A DNA stretch of 12,453 nucleotides from JBEKEX01 sp050013615. GTDB taxonomy: Bacteria > Chloroflexota > Anaerolineae > Anaerolineales > Anaerolineaceae. Every line of letters starts with the position of its first letter. Position 1 is the stretch's first letter. Shown one piece after another: positions 1 to 6,843 of this stretch. The position numbers and the translations under genes are program-made. Location: positions 1-12,453 of the forward strand of contig JBEKEX010000057.1 in the NCBI GenBank assembly GCA_050013615.1, read 5' to 3'. The notes below the pieces were generated by a model, which saw only the letters and a list, made by a program, of their open reading frames with translations, had not been told where the DNA came from and did not search any database.

Positions 1-186
1 GATCATGACCTGACCCGAAGTGACCTCTTCGAGTCCGGCCAGGCATCGCAAGGCCGTTGTCTTGCCGCAGCCCGATGGGCCCACCAACACCAGGAATTCC
101 TTATCTCCAATGTTGATGCTCAGATCGTTCAGCGCGGTAAAATCTCCAAATTTCTTCGACACATGTTCATAGGTTACACTAGCCAT
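1..186 (-). CDS. ABC importer ATP-binding subunit, N-terminal 62 residues (partial)
   Basis: This is the start of an ABC transporter ATPase; the gene runs off the left edge of the window. The 62 visible residues begin MASVTYEHVSKKFGDFTALN and contain a canonical Walker A, GPSGCGKT, at residues 37-44, followed by TALRCLAGLEEVTSG. This spacing and wording is typical of the MalK/UgpC/MsmK group, which powers uptake of sugars and other small solutes in the cytoplasm together with two permeases and a binding protein. The start is supported by a strong Shine-Dalgarno (GGAAGGAGGA, plus-strand positions 191-200) four bases upstream of ATG. The Q-loop, signature and Walker B lie outside the window, so the substrate cannot be assigned; a related importer ATPase (polyamine, phosphonate or iron type) remains possible. 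Confidence 0.9.
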   Translation of the reverse strand, partial: MASVTYEHVSKKFGDFTALNDLSINIGDKEFLVLVGPSGCGKTTALRCLAGLEEVTSGQVMI

Positions 187-220
187 AACTTCCTCCTTCC
201 GGAACGAATATAGTGATTTG

Positions 221-250
221 ATTATAGTACGGGTCATTTAAAAAAAGCAA
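221..250 (-). promoter_or_regulatory. candidate promoter for the ABC ATPase gene
   Basis: On the minus strand there is a perfect -10 box TATAAT (positions 226 to 221), 35 bases before the ATPase start codon. A weak -35 match, TTGCTT, lies 18 bases further upstream (250 to 245). The -35 falls inside the stem of the terminator at 243-270, so this promoter and the terminator of the preceding gene overlap. The -10 is convincing, the -35 is not. Confidence 0.45.
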
Positions 251-270
251 GCGTTAAAACGCTTGCTTTT
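243..270 (-). terminator. intrinsic terminator after the aminotransferase gene
   Basis: A perfect inverted repeat pairs 243-255 (AAAAGCAAGCGTT) with 258-270. Read on the minus strand the hairpin is followed by seven T residues (246 to 240, partly within the stem). It lies 37 bases past the aminotransferase stop codon. The A-rich other side gives it some capacity on the plus strand as well. Confidence 0.85.
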
Positions 271-306
271 CAAGTCAAAACCAACTTATCAAATCACAAG
301 ATTTTT

Positions 307-1410
307 CTAATTCTTGAACCGTTCCAATGCCAATAATAGGTTGTCGATATCCACTTCAGAAACGAGCGGCGACATCGTCCCCACCCGGAACATTTTTTCC
401 TTCAAATCACCCAGGCCGCCCGATATTTTTATGTGATACTGATCGGCCAGATAAGATACGATTTTGCCACTCGAGGCGTCTTCCAGGCAATACGCCGCGG
501 TGAGCACCGGCGTCATCTCCTCGTCGGGGGTAAATAACCGATACCCCAAACGCCGCAGCCCGGCTCGCAGCTGCATCGCCAACGCCCGGTAACGTGCCAG
601 ACGTGTCTCGATGCCTTCCTGCATCAGCTGTTCGAGAGCAACGTGCAGCGCCACCACGTTGCTGGTCGCCATAGTGATCGGAGACGGGTGCCAATCGCCC
701 CATTCCGTCGCATATTTCCGCCAGGTGCGCAGGTCGCTATACCAGCCATGGTTTTTTTGCGGGTTCCGGTCAATGGCTTCCCAACCCCGCGTGCTAACAG
801 CCACCGGCCCCAAACCCGGAGGTGCCCCCAAACATTTTTGGACAGCCGATGCGCAAAAATCGATGCACCATCGGTCCATATCGAATGGGACACCTCCCAA
901 AGAAGAGACGGCATCGACGATAAAGATACCCCCATGGGCGCGCACAATGGGGCCAATCACGTCGATAGGGTTCAAGACCGTCGTGGACGTTTCCAAATGG
1001 ACCACCGCCACAGTCTTTGCATCGGGATTCTGCTGCAAAGCTCTCTCGAAATCTTTCGGCTCCAGCCGCTTGCCCCACTCGCTCTTCACTTCGACCACAT
1101 TCAAACCATAAGACTGGGCCACCGAGACCAGGCGGTCACCAAAAAATCCGTTATTTCCGACGATGATCTTTTCACCTGTAGAGAGAGCACTTCCCACACA
1201 GGCGTCAATCGCCACCGTACCGGATCCAACCATCAGGAACACATCGCCGGTGGTGTTGAAGACTTTCTTTAACAGGGCCAGGGTCTCATTATAAAAGGCA
1301 GTCCAGTCAGGACCATAATGTGGCTGCACCTGTGACCCCATCGCATGTAAAACTTCCTCACTCACTTCCACCGGGCCGGGGATCATTAATTTGTACGATT
1401 TGCTTTCCAT
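307..1410 (-). CDS. PLP-dependent class V aminotransferase (alanine/serine-glyoxylate aminotransferase family)
   Basis: A 367-residue fold-type I PLP enzyme, full length for the alanine-glyoxylate/serine-glyoxylate aminotransferase family. It moves an amino group from a small amino acid (alanine or serine) to a 2-oxo acid such as glyoxylate or pyruvate in the cytosol. Visible motifs: the start KLMIPGPVEVSEEVL, SGT at 63-65 (phosphate binding), HLET at 138-141, VDAVSSLGG around D166 (the Asp that contacts the pyridine nitrogen), and the Schiff-base lysine K192 in SAVQKCLGAPPGL. The C-terminal GGLGDLKEKMFRVGTMS segment is also typical. ATG has a GAGGAG ribosome binding site four bases upstream (1415-1420). 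It is monocistronic: transcribed away from the exporter promoter and ending at a good terminator. The amino donor cannot be told from sequence; a soluble-hydrogenase-like annotation of the same family is an alternative. Confidence 0.92.
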   Translation of the reverse strand: MESKSYKLMIPGPVEVSEEVLHAMGSQVQPHYGPDWTAFYNETLALLKKVFNTTGDVFLMVGSGTVAIDACVGSALSTGEKIIVGNNGFFGDRLVSVAQSYGLNVVEVKSEWGKRLEPKDFERALQQNPDAKTVAVVHLETSTTVLNPIDVIGPIVRAHGGIFIVDAVSSLGGVPFDMDRWCIDFCASAVQKCLGAPPGLGPVAVSTRGWEAIDRNPQKNHGWYSDLRTWRKYATEWGDWHPSPITMATSNVVALHVALEQLMQEGIETRLARYRALAMQLRAGLRRLGYRLFTPDEEMTPVLTAAYCLEDASSGKIVSYLADQYHIKISGGLGDLKEKMFRVGTMSPLVSEVDIDNLLLALERFKN

Positions 1411-1552
1411 AAGGCTCCTCTCAATATGAAATTTGACTTATCGAAGCAACTTCATCATAGCATTTTTTCTTGGTAGTGGTTAGAACTTTGGCTAAACAAT
1501 ATTGAAACTTCGAAATATCATCGCATGCGTCAAACAGATTCGAGAATTATGC

Positions 1553-1581
1553 TTGACATTCTTTCCCCGACCATGTAAAAT
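1553..1581 (+). promoter_or_regulatory. sigma-70-type promoter of the leader and exporter operon
   Basis: A perfect -35 TTGACA (1553-1558) and a near-consensus -10 TAAAAT (1576-1581) are separated by exactly 17 bases. The predicted transcription start near 1588 lies just upstream of the leader ORF's ribosome binding site. The site is strong and constitutive-looking, which fits control exerted after initiation by the terminators downstream. Confidence 0.85.
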
Positions 1582-1604
1582 ATTGACAGAAAGGAGATCC
1601 GCAA

Positions 1605-1694
1605 ATGACGAAGTTTCGTCTCTTAATCGAACAACTGCGTGCCGCTGTTTCCAGCGGAGCTGCTGTCGTTCTTTCGCGGATTGTGCCTGTTTAA
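1605..1694 (+). CDS. 29-residue leader peptide upstream of the ABC exporter
   Basis: A short ORF of 29 sense codons plus TAA begins with MTKFRLLIEQLRA and ends VVLSRIVPV. ATG is preceded by a very strong ribosome binding site (AAAGGAGATCC, 1590-1600) a few bases upstream, and the ORF lies immediately after the promoter at 1553-1581. It has no membrane segment or recognised domain. A small hairpin (CCGCTG 1642-1647 with CAGCGG 1652-1657, loop TTTC) lies inside the coding sequence. The stop codon is 23 bases ahead of the first terminator hairpin. Position and design match a regulatory leader peptide, as with bmrB ahead of bmrCD in Bacillus subtilis, where ribosome behaviour on the leader sets read-through. 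No sequence homology to BmrB is claimed. The regulatory role is inference. Confidence 0.7.
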   Translation: MTKFRLLIEQLRAAVSSGAAVVLSRIVPV

Positions 1695-1717
1695 AAACTT
1701 CATCCATTGAAATATGG

Positions 1718-1753
1718 AGACCACGGGCACTTTCCAGGCTCGTGGTCTTTTTT
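1718..1753 (+). terminator. first attenuator terminator (T1)
   Basis: An 11-pair stem with one G-U joins 1718-1728 (AGACCACGGGC) to 1738-1748 (GCTCGTGGTCT) around a 9-base loop, followed by a run of T (1748-1753). It lies between the leader ORF and the first exporter gene, so it would end most transcripts before the operon. Confidence 0.85.
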
Positions 1754-1762
1754 GTTGTATTC

Positions 1763-1794
1763 CATGCCACGAGTCACCGTCGTGGCATGTTTTT
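1763..1794 (+). terminator. second attenuator terminator (T2)
   Basis: A perfect 10-pair stem joins 1763-1772 (CATGCCACGA) to 1780-1789 (TCGTGGCATG) with a 7-base loop, followed by TTTTTATT. It ends 18 bases before the exporter start codon. Its 5' strand can pair instead with the 3' strand of T1 (see the attenuator entry). Confidence 0.85.
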
Positions 1795-1812
1795 ATTAAC
1801 TTGGAGGGAATT

Positions 1813-3621
1813 TTGTCTGCATTATCGAAGTCCCAATATGACCTGCGCCAGGCGCTATCACCCAATCGATTGGTCGGGTTATGGCGCATGATGAGCGGCT
1901 ATCAATGGCAATACTTGGTTGCGAATCTGTGCCTCGGCGTAGCCGCACTCGCCAAAACCTGCACTTACCTGCTTCTGGGCTATTTCATAGACCATTTCTT
2001 CACTGTGGATAACACGACGATCCCATTGGTGGTCATCGCCCTCGGCTTTGTGGGATTGGCATTCATCGAAGGCGGATTCACGTTTCTGAGCGGCCGGCTG
2101 GCCGCCCAGACCGCCGAAGGGATCACGCGCCGCCTGCGCAATTATCTTTTCGATCACATCCAACACCTGACGTTTACCTATCATGATAAAACCCAAACCG
2201 GTGATCTGATCGAGCGTTGTACCTCGGATGTAGATGCATTGCGCCGCTTCTATAATGAACAAGCCATTGGCGTAGGACGCATCATCCTGCTGTTTTTAAT
2301 CAACTTTGGCGCCTTGCTGGATCTCAACGTCCAACTCGCTTTGGCTTCCATCGTCATCGTACCCATCGTGTTCGGCATCTCCATCTATTTCTTCGGGAAG
2401 CTCTCGAAAGCATATGAAGCCTATCAAGAGCAGGAAGCCACCTTATCCACCACATTACAAGAGAACTTGGCGGGGGTGCGGGTGGTGAAAGCTTTTGCTC
2501 GCCAGGAATTCGAGATCGAAAAATTCAAAGAGGATAATTGGGAAAAATTCCAACGCGGCAAGGCTCTTTTCAAAATCAACTCGTTCTTCTGGCCAATGTC
2601 CGATACGCTGTGTGGCTTGCAAATGCTGGCCGGTTTTTTGATCGGCGCTTTGATGGCAATCCATGGCACTATTAGCATAGGCACTTACCTGGCCTACGCC
2701 GGCCTGGTGGTGTGGGTGATCTTCCCTATGCGCAACCTGGGTAGATTGATCGTCCAGACCTCTAGCGGTATGGTGTCATACGATCGCGTCATGACTATCA
2801 TCAAAGAAGACCGGGAACCGCTCGACGAGGGCGATTACGAGGCCAACGGCAACCTGAAAGGCCATCTGGCTTTCAACAACGTGGGTTTTGCTTACGAAAA
2901 AGACCAGGACATATTGAAAGGCATTAATTTCGAATGCGAGCCGGGCCGGGTGGTCGCACTGCTGGGATCGACCGGCTCGGGAAAAACCACCTTGGTCAAC
3001 CTGCTGCCGCGCTTCTACGAATATACTGCCGGAAGTATTACGCTGGATGGCATCGAATTGAAGCGCTACCCCCGTCGCTATTTGCGCCAACAAATCGGCA
3101 TTGTGGAGCAGGAACCCTTCCTGTTTTCACGCTCCATCGCCGAGAATATCACGTACGGCGTTGGGCGCGACGTCCCCCAGCCAGAGATCGAAGCTGCGGC
3201 CACGGCCGCGGCCATCCACAATGTGATCCAATCATTCCCGCAGGGTTATCAAACCCTGGTTGGCGAAAAAGGGGTGACGCTTTCCGGCGGCCAGAAACAG
3301 CGCGTGGCCCTGGCGCGCACGCTCTTGAAAGATCCGCGCATCCTTATTTTGGATGATTCGACATCCTCCGTGGATACGGAGACCGAAGCTGAGATCCGCG
3401 AGGCTTTGCAAGCCCTGATGAAGAATCGTTCGACCTTCATCATCGCCCATCGCATCCAGAGCATCATGAACGCTGATTTGATCCTGGTCATGGACCACGG
3501 CGAAATCGTCCAACGCGGTCGGCATGCAGACCTGATCGCCCAAGATGGCATCTACAGGAAGATATTCGACATCCAGACACAAGTCGAAATTGAATTGGAA
3601 AAGGAGGTCGCCAGTGTCTGA
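1813..3621 (+). CDS. heterodimeric ABC multidrug exporter, half-transporter with degenerate ATPase site
   Basis: A 602-residue half-transporter: an N-terminal six-helix exporter membrane domain (about 25-320) followed by an ATPase domain (about 350-585). Motifs: Walker A GSTGSGKT 385-392, Q-loop Q433, signature LSGGQ 490-494, Walker B ILILDD with D514, and switch H546. The catalytic glutamate after Walker B is replaced by D515, the hallmark of the degenerate-site partner in heterodimers such as BmrC/BmrD, LmrC/LmrD and TM287/288. I chose the TTG at 1813 because GGAGGG (1803-1808) lies just upstream; the frame is open further back to an ATG at 1714, but that codon lies next to terminator T1 and lacks a ribosome binding site. 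The gene overlaps the next by 8 bases. It probably exports drugs, lipids or peptides from the inner membrane; the substrate cannot be read from sequence. Confidence 0.9.
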   Translation: MSALSKSQYDLRQALSPNRLVGLWRMMSGYQWQYLVANLCLGVAALAKTCTYLLLGYFIDHFFTVDNTTIPLVVIALGFVGLAFIEGGFTFLSGRLAAQTAEGITRRLRNYLFDHIQHLTFTYHDKTQTGDLIERCTSDVDALRRFYNEQAIGVGRIILLFLINFGALLDLNVQLALASIVIVPIVFGISIYFFGKLSKAYEAYQEQEATLSTTLQENLAGVRVVKAFARQEFEIEKFKEDNWEKFQRGKALFKINSFFWPMSDTLCGLQMLAGFLIGALMAIHGTISIGTYLAYAGLVVWVIFPMRNLGRLIVQTSSGMVSYDRVMTIIKEDREPLDEGDYEANGNLKGHLAFNNVGFAYEKDQDILKGINFECEPGRVVALLGSTGSGKTTLVNLLPRFYEYTAGSITLDGIELKRYPRRYLRQQIGIVEQEPFLFSRSIAENITYGVGRDVPQPEIEAAATAAAIHNVIQSFPQGYQTLVGEKGVTLSGGQKQRVALARTLLKDPRILILDDSTSSVDTETEAEIREALQALMKNRSTFIIAHRIQSIMNADLILVMDHGEIVQRGRHADLIAQDGIYRKIFDIQTQVEIELEKEVASV

Positions 3622-5437
3622 TCAATATTTCGAAGAAGAAGAGTTCGAGACAAAATTCAGCGGGAAGACGTTCGCCCGCATCGTCGCCCTTGCCAAGCCC
3701 CATTGGAAATCGGTGTTGGGCTTCTTCACCTCCATCCTGATCGTCTCGGGTTTGGACGCATTCTTCACATTCATATCCAAGCACATCATCGATGATGGTA
3801 TCGTCGCCCATAACGAGGGTATTCTGGTCAACTACGTCATCCTGTATGGCTCGCTGATCCTCGTCCAGGCGGTCTTTGTGCTTATTTTCATCTACTTGGT
3901 GGGAATCTTGGGCGAGCGGGTGCGCTTCGACCTGCGCCAGAAGATGTTCAAGCACCTGCAGGAGTTGTCGCTCTCTTATTACAGTCGCACACCGGTGGGT
4001 TGGATCATGGCACGTGTCACCTCCGATTCGGAGCGCGTGGCCGATCTCATCACCTGGGGGCTTCTGGATTCCTCGTGGGCAGCGATGAACATCCTCACCT
4101 CCATGGTCTTTATGCTGATCATCAACTGGAAGCTGGCGCTCATCGTGCTGGCAACCTTGCCGGTGCTGTTCAAGGTGGCCGTGGAATTCCGCAAACGAAT
4201 CCTGGCCGAATTTCGAAACGTCCGTCGCACCAATTCGAAAATCGTGGGCTCCTATAATGAAGATATCACCGGTGTACGCGTGATCAAAGCTCTGGGACGC
4301 GAAAAAGAGAACATGGTCGAATTTGGTCATTTGACCGATACCATGTACCGCTCTTCCTTTCGGGCAGCCTGGCTTAGTGCGCTCTTTCTGCCCGTTGTTC
4401 AAATGATTACCGCCGTTGCCCTCGGCTTCATCGTTTGGTACGGCGGAATACAGGCGCAGTATGGCAGCCTGACCGTCGGCAGCATCCAGGCCTTTGTGGC
4501 TTACGTTACCGCCATGATGTGGCCCATCCAAGACCTGGCGCGCGTCTTTGCCGATATGCAGCACGCCATCGCCTCCGCCGAGCGCATTTTCTCGTTGGAA
4601 GATGCGATGCCCGAGGTGGTCGACCGCCAAGGTGCCATCGATCCCGGCACCATTCAGAGCGATATCGAGTTCGATCATGTCTCTTTTGCCTATACCGACG
4701 CGCCGGATGTGCCGGTGATCCACGATCTGAGCCTGCACATATATCCGGGAGAGACCATCGCCCTGGTCGGCCCGACCGGCGGCGGAAAGACCACCATCGT
4801 CAATCTGTTGTGCCGGTTCTACGAACCCACCTCCGGCGTGATCCGGTTCAACCACCAGGATTACACGGAGCTGACACTGAAAGCCATCCAATCCCGCATC
4901 GGCATTGTGCTGCAGACCCCGCACCTGTTCTCCGGCACCATCCGCGACAACATCCGCTATGGCAGATTGGACGCAACCGACGATGAGATAGAGGAAGCTG
5001 CCAAACTGGCAGGTGCACATGATTTCATCACACATTTCACCAAAGGCTTTAACGAAGAAGTGGGAGAAGGTGGCAACCTGCTGTCGGTTGGTCAAAAACA
5101 ATTACTCAGCCTGGCGCGTGCCATCCTGGCAAAGCCTGAGATATTCATCATGGACGAAGCCACCAGCTCGGTCGACACACTGACCGAAGCGCTGATCCAG
5201 CGCGGAATGGAACACCTGATGCAGGGGCGTACCAGCTTCGTCATCGCCCACCGGCTTTCCACCATCAGACATGCCAGCCGCATCCTGGTTATCGAAGGCG
5301 GCCAGGTCATTGAAATGGGGACTCACAGCGAGTTGCTTGCTGTGCGCGGAAAGTATTACCAACTTTACACACAACAGTTCCGCCAACAGATGGAAAATGC
5401 TCTTAACCCGCTGATTCCCGGCAGTGCAACCACGTAA
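3614..5437 (+). CDS. heterodimeric ABC multidrug exporter, partner subunit with catalytic Walker B
   Basis: A 607-residue half-transporter that pairs with the preceding gene product. An acidic N-terminus is followed by six membrane helices (about 35-325) and an ATPase domain (about 355-590). Motifs: Walker A GPTGGGKT 386-393, Q-loop Q434, Walker B IFIMDE with D514 and the catalytic E515, switch H546. The signature is LSVGQ (490-494) instead of LSGGQ. In the head-to-tail ATPase dimer this altered signature faces the first subunit's Walker site with D515, so one site is degenerate and the other complete. The start is GTG at 3614, six bases after a strong GGAGG (3603-3607); it overlaps the upstream stop codon by 8 bases, indicating translational coupling and a 1:1 product ratio. 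No convincing terminator follows directly. Confidence 0.92.
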   Translation: MSDQYFEEEEFETKFSGKTFARIVALAKPHWKSVLGFFTSILIVSGLDAFFTFISKHIIDDGIVAHNEGILVNYVILYGSLILVQAVFVLIFIYLVGILGERVRFDLRQKMFKHLQELSLSYYSRTPVGWIMARVTSDSERVADLITWGLLDSSWAAMNILTSMVFMLIINWKLALIVLATLPVLFKVAVEFRKRILAEFRNVRRTNSKIVGSYNEDITGVRVIKALGREKENMVEFGHLTDTMYRSSFRAAWLSALFLPVVQMITAVALGFIVWYGGIQAQYGSLTVGSIQAFVAYVTAMMWPIQDLARVFADMQHAIASAERIFSLEDAMPEVVDRQGAIDPGTIQSDIEFDHVSFAYTDAPDVPVIHDLSLHIYPGETIALVGPTGGGKTTIVNLLCRFYEPTSGVIRFNHQDYTELTLKAIQSRIGIVLQTPHLFSGTIRDNIRYGRLDATDDEIEEAAKLAGAHDFITHFTKGFNEEVGEGGNLLSVGQKQLLSLARAILAKPEIFIMDEATSSVDTLTEALIQRGMEHLMQGRTSFVIAHRLSTIRHASRILVIEGGQVIEMGTHSELLAVRGKYYQLYTQQFRQQMENALNPLIPGSATT

Positions 5438-5498
5438 TTTCTTATGAAAAAGCGACCATGAAGGCTGTTTTTCGTCTCCGAAGTTTTGGTAAATGTGA

Positions 5499-5527
5499 TA
5501 GATGGATGTGCAAAATTCAGTTATAAT
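5499..5527 (+). promoter_or_regulatory. candidate promoter of the lipoprotein gene
   Basis: A perfect -10 TATAAT (5522-5527) lies 31 bases before the lipoprotein ATG. A weak -35, TAGATG (5499-5504), is 17 bases upstream. The gene may also receive read-through from the exporter operon. Confidence 0.5.
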
Positions 5528-5558
5528 CCTTCCTGAACTTCTTGTAGAAAGGTTACCG

Positions 5559-6209
5559 ATGCATAAAAAATCCTACTTAACCCTGATTATCGCGTGTTCA
5601 TTACTGTTGGCATCGTGTGCGACCAACACACCAGCCGCCGCACCCACCCAAGCACCTGAAGAGCTCAATACTCAGATTGCGCAAACAATTGCGGCCGCCA
5701 TTGCTCAAACTGCGGCGGCGCAACCGGTGGTTGCCGCAACAGCGACCTCCATACCAACCCAGGTGCCACCGACCCCCACTCCACAACCTATCGTGACTAG
5801 CACTCCCTTCGTCATTCCTACTCAACTTCCCCTCACTCACGTGCCCACTTCAAATGCGCCGGCCGCCAACCAGTATCCCGGCGACCATTGTCAATGGTTG
5901 TACAACCACCCAATGGATGGAAGCGGCTACAAGTCCGGCGATAGTTTCCAAGTGGATTGGGGAATTTTCAATAATGGTAACACGACCTGGACCAATGACT
6001 ATTCACTTCGCTATGTCAGCGGGACAGTAATATATGGAAACGCAGATATACCACTCGCAAGTAACGTCCTGCCTGGTGGGAAAATTGAATTGTTTATCCC
6101 TACTTTCCCCCCTGAAAAAGCAGGCAGGTATATTTCCTATTGGGGCCTCTATAACGCTGCAGGTCAACAATTCTGCCTTTTCTATATTTATTTCATCATA
6201 CTACCATGA
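5559..6209 (+). CDS. secreted lipoprotein with NBR1-type Ig-like domain
   Basis: A 216-residue predicted lipoprotein. The signal peptide MHKKSYLTLIIACSLLLASC ends in a lipobox with C20 as the lipidated residue. Residues about 22-110 are a low-complexity Ala/Gln then Thr/Pro linker (PTPTPQP), probably a cell-surface stalk. The C-terminal part, from about 120, resembles the NBR1-type Ig-like domain (N_BRCA1_IG): a YKSGDSFQVDWGIFNNGNTT segment, then WTNDYSLRYVSG, a PGG turn, and YISYWGLYNAAGQQF near the end. This beta-sandwich is common in extracellular proteins of Chloroflexota and is thought to mediate protein contacts; no enzymatic role is known. ATG at 5559 has GAAAGG six bases upstream and places the signal peptide at the N-terminus; the frame is open 57 bases further upstream but without a reason to start there. 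The gene ends in a hydrophobic stretch, FCLFYIYFIILP. Confidence 0.8.
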   Translation: MHKKSYLTLIIACSLLLASCATNTPAAAPTQAPEELNTQIAQTIAAAIAQTAAAQPVVAATATSIPTQVPPTPTPQPIVTSTPFVIPTQLPLTHVPTSNAPAANQYPGDHCQWLYNHPMDGSGYKSGDSFQVDWGIFNNGNTTWTNDYSLRYVSGTVIYGNADIPLASNVLPGGKIELFIPTFPPEKAGRYISYWGLYNAAGQQFCLFYIYFIILP

Positions 6210-6274
6210 GATCGAATTTTGTATTAATGCAACGATGATTTGAAGTTAATTCATTAAAAAACACAACTTAGTAG

Positions 6275-6297
6275 ATTTGCCGTAAAGACTGGCAAAT
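6275..6297. other. small inverted repeat of unknown role
   Basis: ATTTGCC (6275-6281) pairs perfectly with GGCAAAT (6291-6297) around a 9-base loop. No T-run follows, so it is not itself a terminator. It lies 14 bases upstream of the terminator at 6311 and may only help stabilise the 3' end of the lipoprotein mRNA. Confidence 0.35.
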
Positions 6298-6310
6298 TAA
6301 TGATTGGTTG

Positions 6311-6362
6311 AAAAACTCCAATTTAAGTAGAAAAATATATCCACTTATTATTGGAGTTTTTT
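6311..6362. terminator. bidirectional intrinsic terminator between lipoprotein gene and BMC operon
   Basis: A perfect 12-pair outer stem joins 6311-6322 (AAAAACTCCAAT) to 6350-6361 (ATTGGAGTTTTT), with a further AAGT/ACTT pairing inside (6325-6328 with 6343-6346). Plus-strand transcripts end in six T; minus-strand transcripts end in five. It sits between convergent genes and can serve both. Confidence 0.8.
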
Positions 6363-6560
6363 GTTTTATGGCTGTGCCTGTATTTTTTAGTTTAGGGTAG
6401 ATCGGTTGAGGAGTTTCAGAGAGCATTCTATAGAGGCAATGGCTATGCAATCATGCATACCACCACAAAATGTAACAATGCCTTTGCTGCAATATTCTTA
6501 AGGAGACAAAAATCCATCTTAGAAATACTTCTATAATACAGCTTTGGTAATCTTCCAGGC
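6363..6560. other. intergenic stretch without recognised gene
   Basis: Together with 6210-6310 this is the gap between the lipoprotein gene and the last gene of the BMC operon. Apart from the inverted repeat and terminator listed separately, I see no ORF with a ribosome binding site, RNA gene or repeat. It is AT-rich and probably the 3' untranslated region of the BMC transcript. Confidence 0.5.
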
Positions 6561-6833
6561 TTACGGAGAAGCATGTAATGAGTCTACAATACCCACAATT
6601 ACTGAAATGACGCAGGCGTCTGGATTTTTCAGCACTTGCCTGGCACCATTACCTTCACGATTCACAAGGACTGTGTCGCCAATACCTGCCTGAGTATTAT
6701 CCAAGGCAATAAAATCCTCATCAGTTTTCTCGCCAGGCATAACCAAAGGCTGGCAAACCAGCAGGCGCCGGTTTTTATAATGAGGATGACTAATTGTCGT
6801 CACTACAGTCCCTACTACTTTAGCCAGAATCAT
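6561..6833 (-). CDS. BMC-P pentameric vertex protein (EutN/CcmL family)
   Basis: A 90-residue protein of full family length. EutN/CcmL proteins form pentamers that cap the vertices of the icosahedral microcompartment shell. The family pattern is clear: the start MILAKVVGTVVTTISHP, then RLLVCQPL, the AGIGDTVLVNREGNGAR segment, and the C-terminal ISVIVGIVDSL strand. It is the last gene of the operon, separated by 10 bases from the preceding BMC-P gene, with GAGGAT upstream of ATG. It is the third of three BMC-P paralogues in the locus. Confidence 0.93.
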   Translation of the reverse strand: MILAKVVGTVVTTISHPHYKNRRLLVCQPLVMPGEKTDEDFIALDNTQAGIGDTVLVNREGNGARQVLKNPDACVISVIVGIVDSLHASP

Positions 6834-6843
6834 TTATCCTCGC

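Larger units (their letters stand above)
1590..1812 (+). promoter_or_regulatory. transcription attenuator region (leader ORF, T1, T2, alternative pairing)
   Basis: The untranslated leader of the exporter operon holds a translated mini-ORF and two tandem intrinsic terminators. CTCGTGG (1739-1745, 3' strand of T1) is exactly complementary to CCACGAG (1767-1773, 5' strand of T2), extendable by one G-U on each side. Forming this 7-9 pair helix would break both terminators at once, so it is a candidate antiterminator. The 7-mer TTTCCAG occurs both in the loop of the small leader-ORF hairpin and in the T1 loop. The likely switch is ribosome position on the leader ORF, for example stalling by a ribosome-targeting drug that the exporter removes. 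The pairings are seen; the switch is inferred. Confidence 0.65.

Noticed and set aside
643..1272. 209-codon plus-strand frame inside the aminotransferase gene
   Set aside because: Antisense shadow of a clear class V aminotransferase with all catalytic motifs on the minus strand.
1454..1482. Minus-strand promoter for the aminotransferase gene (TATGAT with an upstream TAACCA)
   Set aside because: The -10 is plausible but the -35 matches only half the consensus; left out as unsupported.
1714..1812. Earlier ATG start (1714) for the first exporter gene, adding 33 residues
   Set aside because: The extra codons lie across both terminator hairpins, have no ribosome binding site and give a Cys/Trp-rich sequence unlike exporter N-termini. 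TTG at 1813 has GGAGGG just upstream.
3488..5101. 537-codon open frame on the minus strand opposite the second exporter gene
   Set aside because: It is the antisense of a well-conserved ABC exporter frame; its residues (Asp/His/Gly-rich, no motifs) show a shadow of codon bias, and no ribosome binding site or promoter was found.
5441..5480. Possible terminator after the exporter operon (AAAAAGC and GCTGTTTTT)
   Set aside because: The two arms pair only with a bulge and few G-C pairs; not strong enough to call.
6210..6560. Search for a tRNA, small RNA, CRISPR repeat or riboswitch in the gap before the BMC operon's end
   Set aside because: Only one small inverted repeat and a terminator were found; no cloverleaf, repeated spacer pattern or known aptamer core was recognised. 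The operon's own 5' leader lies outside the intact sequence.
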